Shown one piece after another: positions 35,526-36,002 of a stretch of 36,002 nucleotides of DNA. Location: assembly GCA_026394215.1 (NCBI GenBank), contig JAPKYR010000222.1, positions 1-36,002 on the forward strand. Reading direction: 5' to 3'. Both the position numbers and the translations under genes were made by a program. Numbering within the stretch: position 1 is the first letter of the stretch; each line of letters begins with the position of its first letter. The stretch comes from a bacterium (GTDB lineage: Bacteria; JAJVIF01; JAPKYR01). The notes under the pieces are model-generated. The model was not told the DNA's origin and did not search any database. It worked only from the letters and a program-made list of their open reading frames with translations.

Positions 35526-36002
35526 TCAGAGCATTATTACCTGATCCAGTGCGACATTCTCAGAACCATTCGGATATGCGATCAGCGGATTCAAATCGAC
35601 CTCCGATATTTCCGGGATTTCATTTGCCATTTGTGCCAGTCGGAGGATATTTTCCACCAGGGCGTCTACATCGACCGGTGGACGTCCACGCACGCCTTTC
35701 AGAATCGGCCATGCGGGACCGTTCATTACAAGCTCCCTTGCGTCGGTATCTGTAAGCGGGACCATTCTGAATTCGACAGCCTTAAGGATTTCCACGAAAA
35801 TCCCGCCGATTCCGAACATGATCATCGGGCCGTATTTTTTCAGGTTTCTTAAACCCAGGACGCATTCGACCGCCCCATCCTTTACGCGAATCATCGGCTG
35901 TACAAGGATTTTAGACCCGTCCCTTAGACTATGTTTTGTAAGGCTTAAAGTGATTCTTTCAAAGGCGGCGGTTAATTCCTCCGGTGAGTCGATATCAAGC
36001 TC
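35526..36002 (-). CDS. ADP-forming acyl-CoA synthetase, ATP-grasp region (5' part outside window)
   Basis: The frame is open to the right edge; 158 codons and the stop are visible. ILVQPMIRVKDGAVECVLG, then GPMIMFGIGGIFVEIL and the C-terminal EVDLNPLIAYPNG match the ATP-grasp_5 domain of acetate/acyl-CoA ligases (NDP-forming). These enzymes convert acyl-CoA + ADP + phosphate to acid + CoA + ATP. Whether it is a separate beta subunit or the end of an alpha-beta fusion cannot be seen. Confidence 0.9.
   Translation of the reverse strand, partial: ELDIDSPEELTAAFERITLSLTKHSLRDGSKILVQPMIRVKDGAVECVLGLRNLKKYGPMIMFGIGGIFVEILKAVEFRMVPLTDTDARELVMNGPAWPILKGVRGRPPVDVDALVENILRLAQMANEIPEISEVDLNPLIAYPNGSENVALDQVIML

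Overview
The window comes from a bacterial chromosome with roughly balanced base composition. No single gene fixes the taxon. A ClpC-type unfoldase, an endonuclease-type MutL, a eukaryote-like (type 2) isoleucyl-tRNA synthetase, TPR/HEAT/kinase-fold scaffold proteins and many intergenic palindromic repeats would fit an uncultured, environmentally widespread lineage. That placement is inference. There is no phage, plasmid, CRISPR or rRNA content.

Layout. 1-3830 (minus) is the 5' part of a giant gene encoding three tandem kinase-fold domains, a PP2C-fold domain and TPRs. All three kinase domains lack the catalytic Asp and the phosphatase fold lacks its metal ligands, so it looks like an all-pseudoenzyme scaffold. 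4046-8029 holds a B12-binding radical SAM enzyme, a helix-turn-helix protein with a disordered arm, a small protein and a YcaQ/AlkZ-like DNA glycosylase. 8030-8410 is a non-coding leader with an intrinsic terminator and two palindromic repeats ahead of ileS (8411-11650). Two tRNA-Arg genes (TCT, TCG) bracket a second radical SAM gene. 13204-18938 is a co-directional run of mutL, an orphan adenine methyltransferase, a HEAT-repeat membrane protein and a J-domain membrane protein; the MutL lacks its second ATP-binding motif. 18985-20337 is a GPH-family symporter on the opposite strand.

20592-23737 carries three tandem paralogues of a polytopic membrane protein, followed by clpC (24076-26586), whose middle domain is replaced by an acidic linker. 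After a MITE-like element come a zinc-ribbon/J-domain membrane protein, a secreted protein, asd, a small protein and a TPR protein. 31397-35514 is a compact cluster: a good promoter with a palindrome over its -10 box, an XRE regulator fused to a carboxypeptidase-regulatory/Cna-B-like beta domain, a TPR-CHAT (caspase-fold) protein with intact His/Cys, and a lipoprotein made of the same kind of beta domain. The right edge cuts an ADP-forming acyl-CoA synthetase ATP-grasp gene.

The best candidates for an undescribed system are the pseudokinase/pseudophosphatase scaffold and the XRE-beta-domain / TPR-CHAT / lipoprotein cluster.
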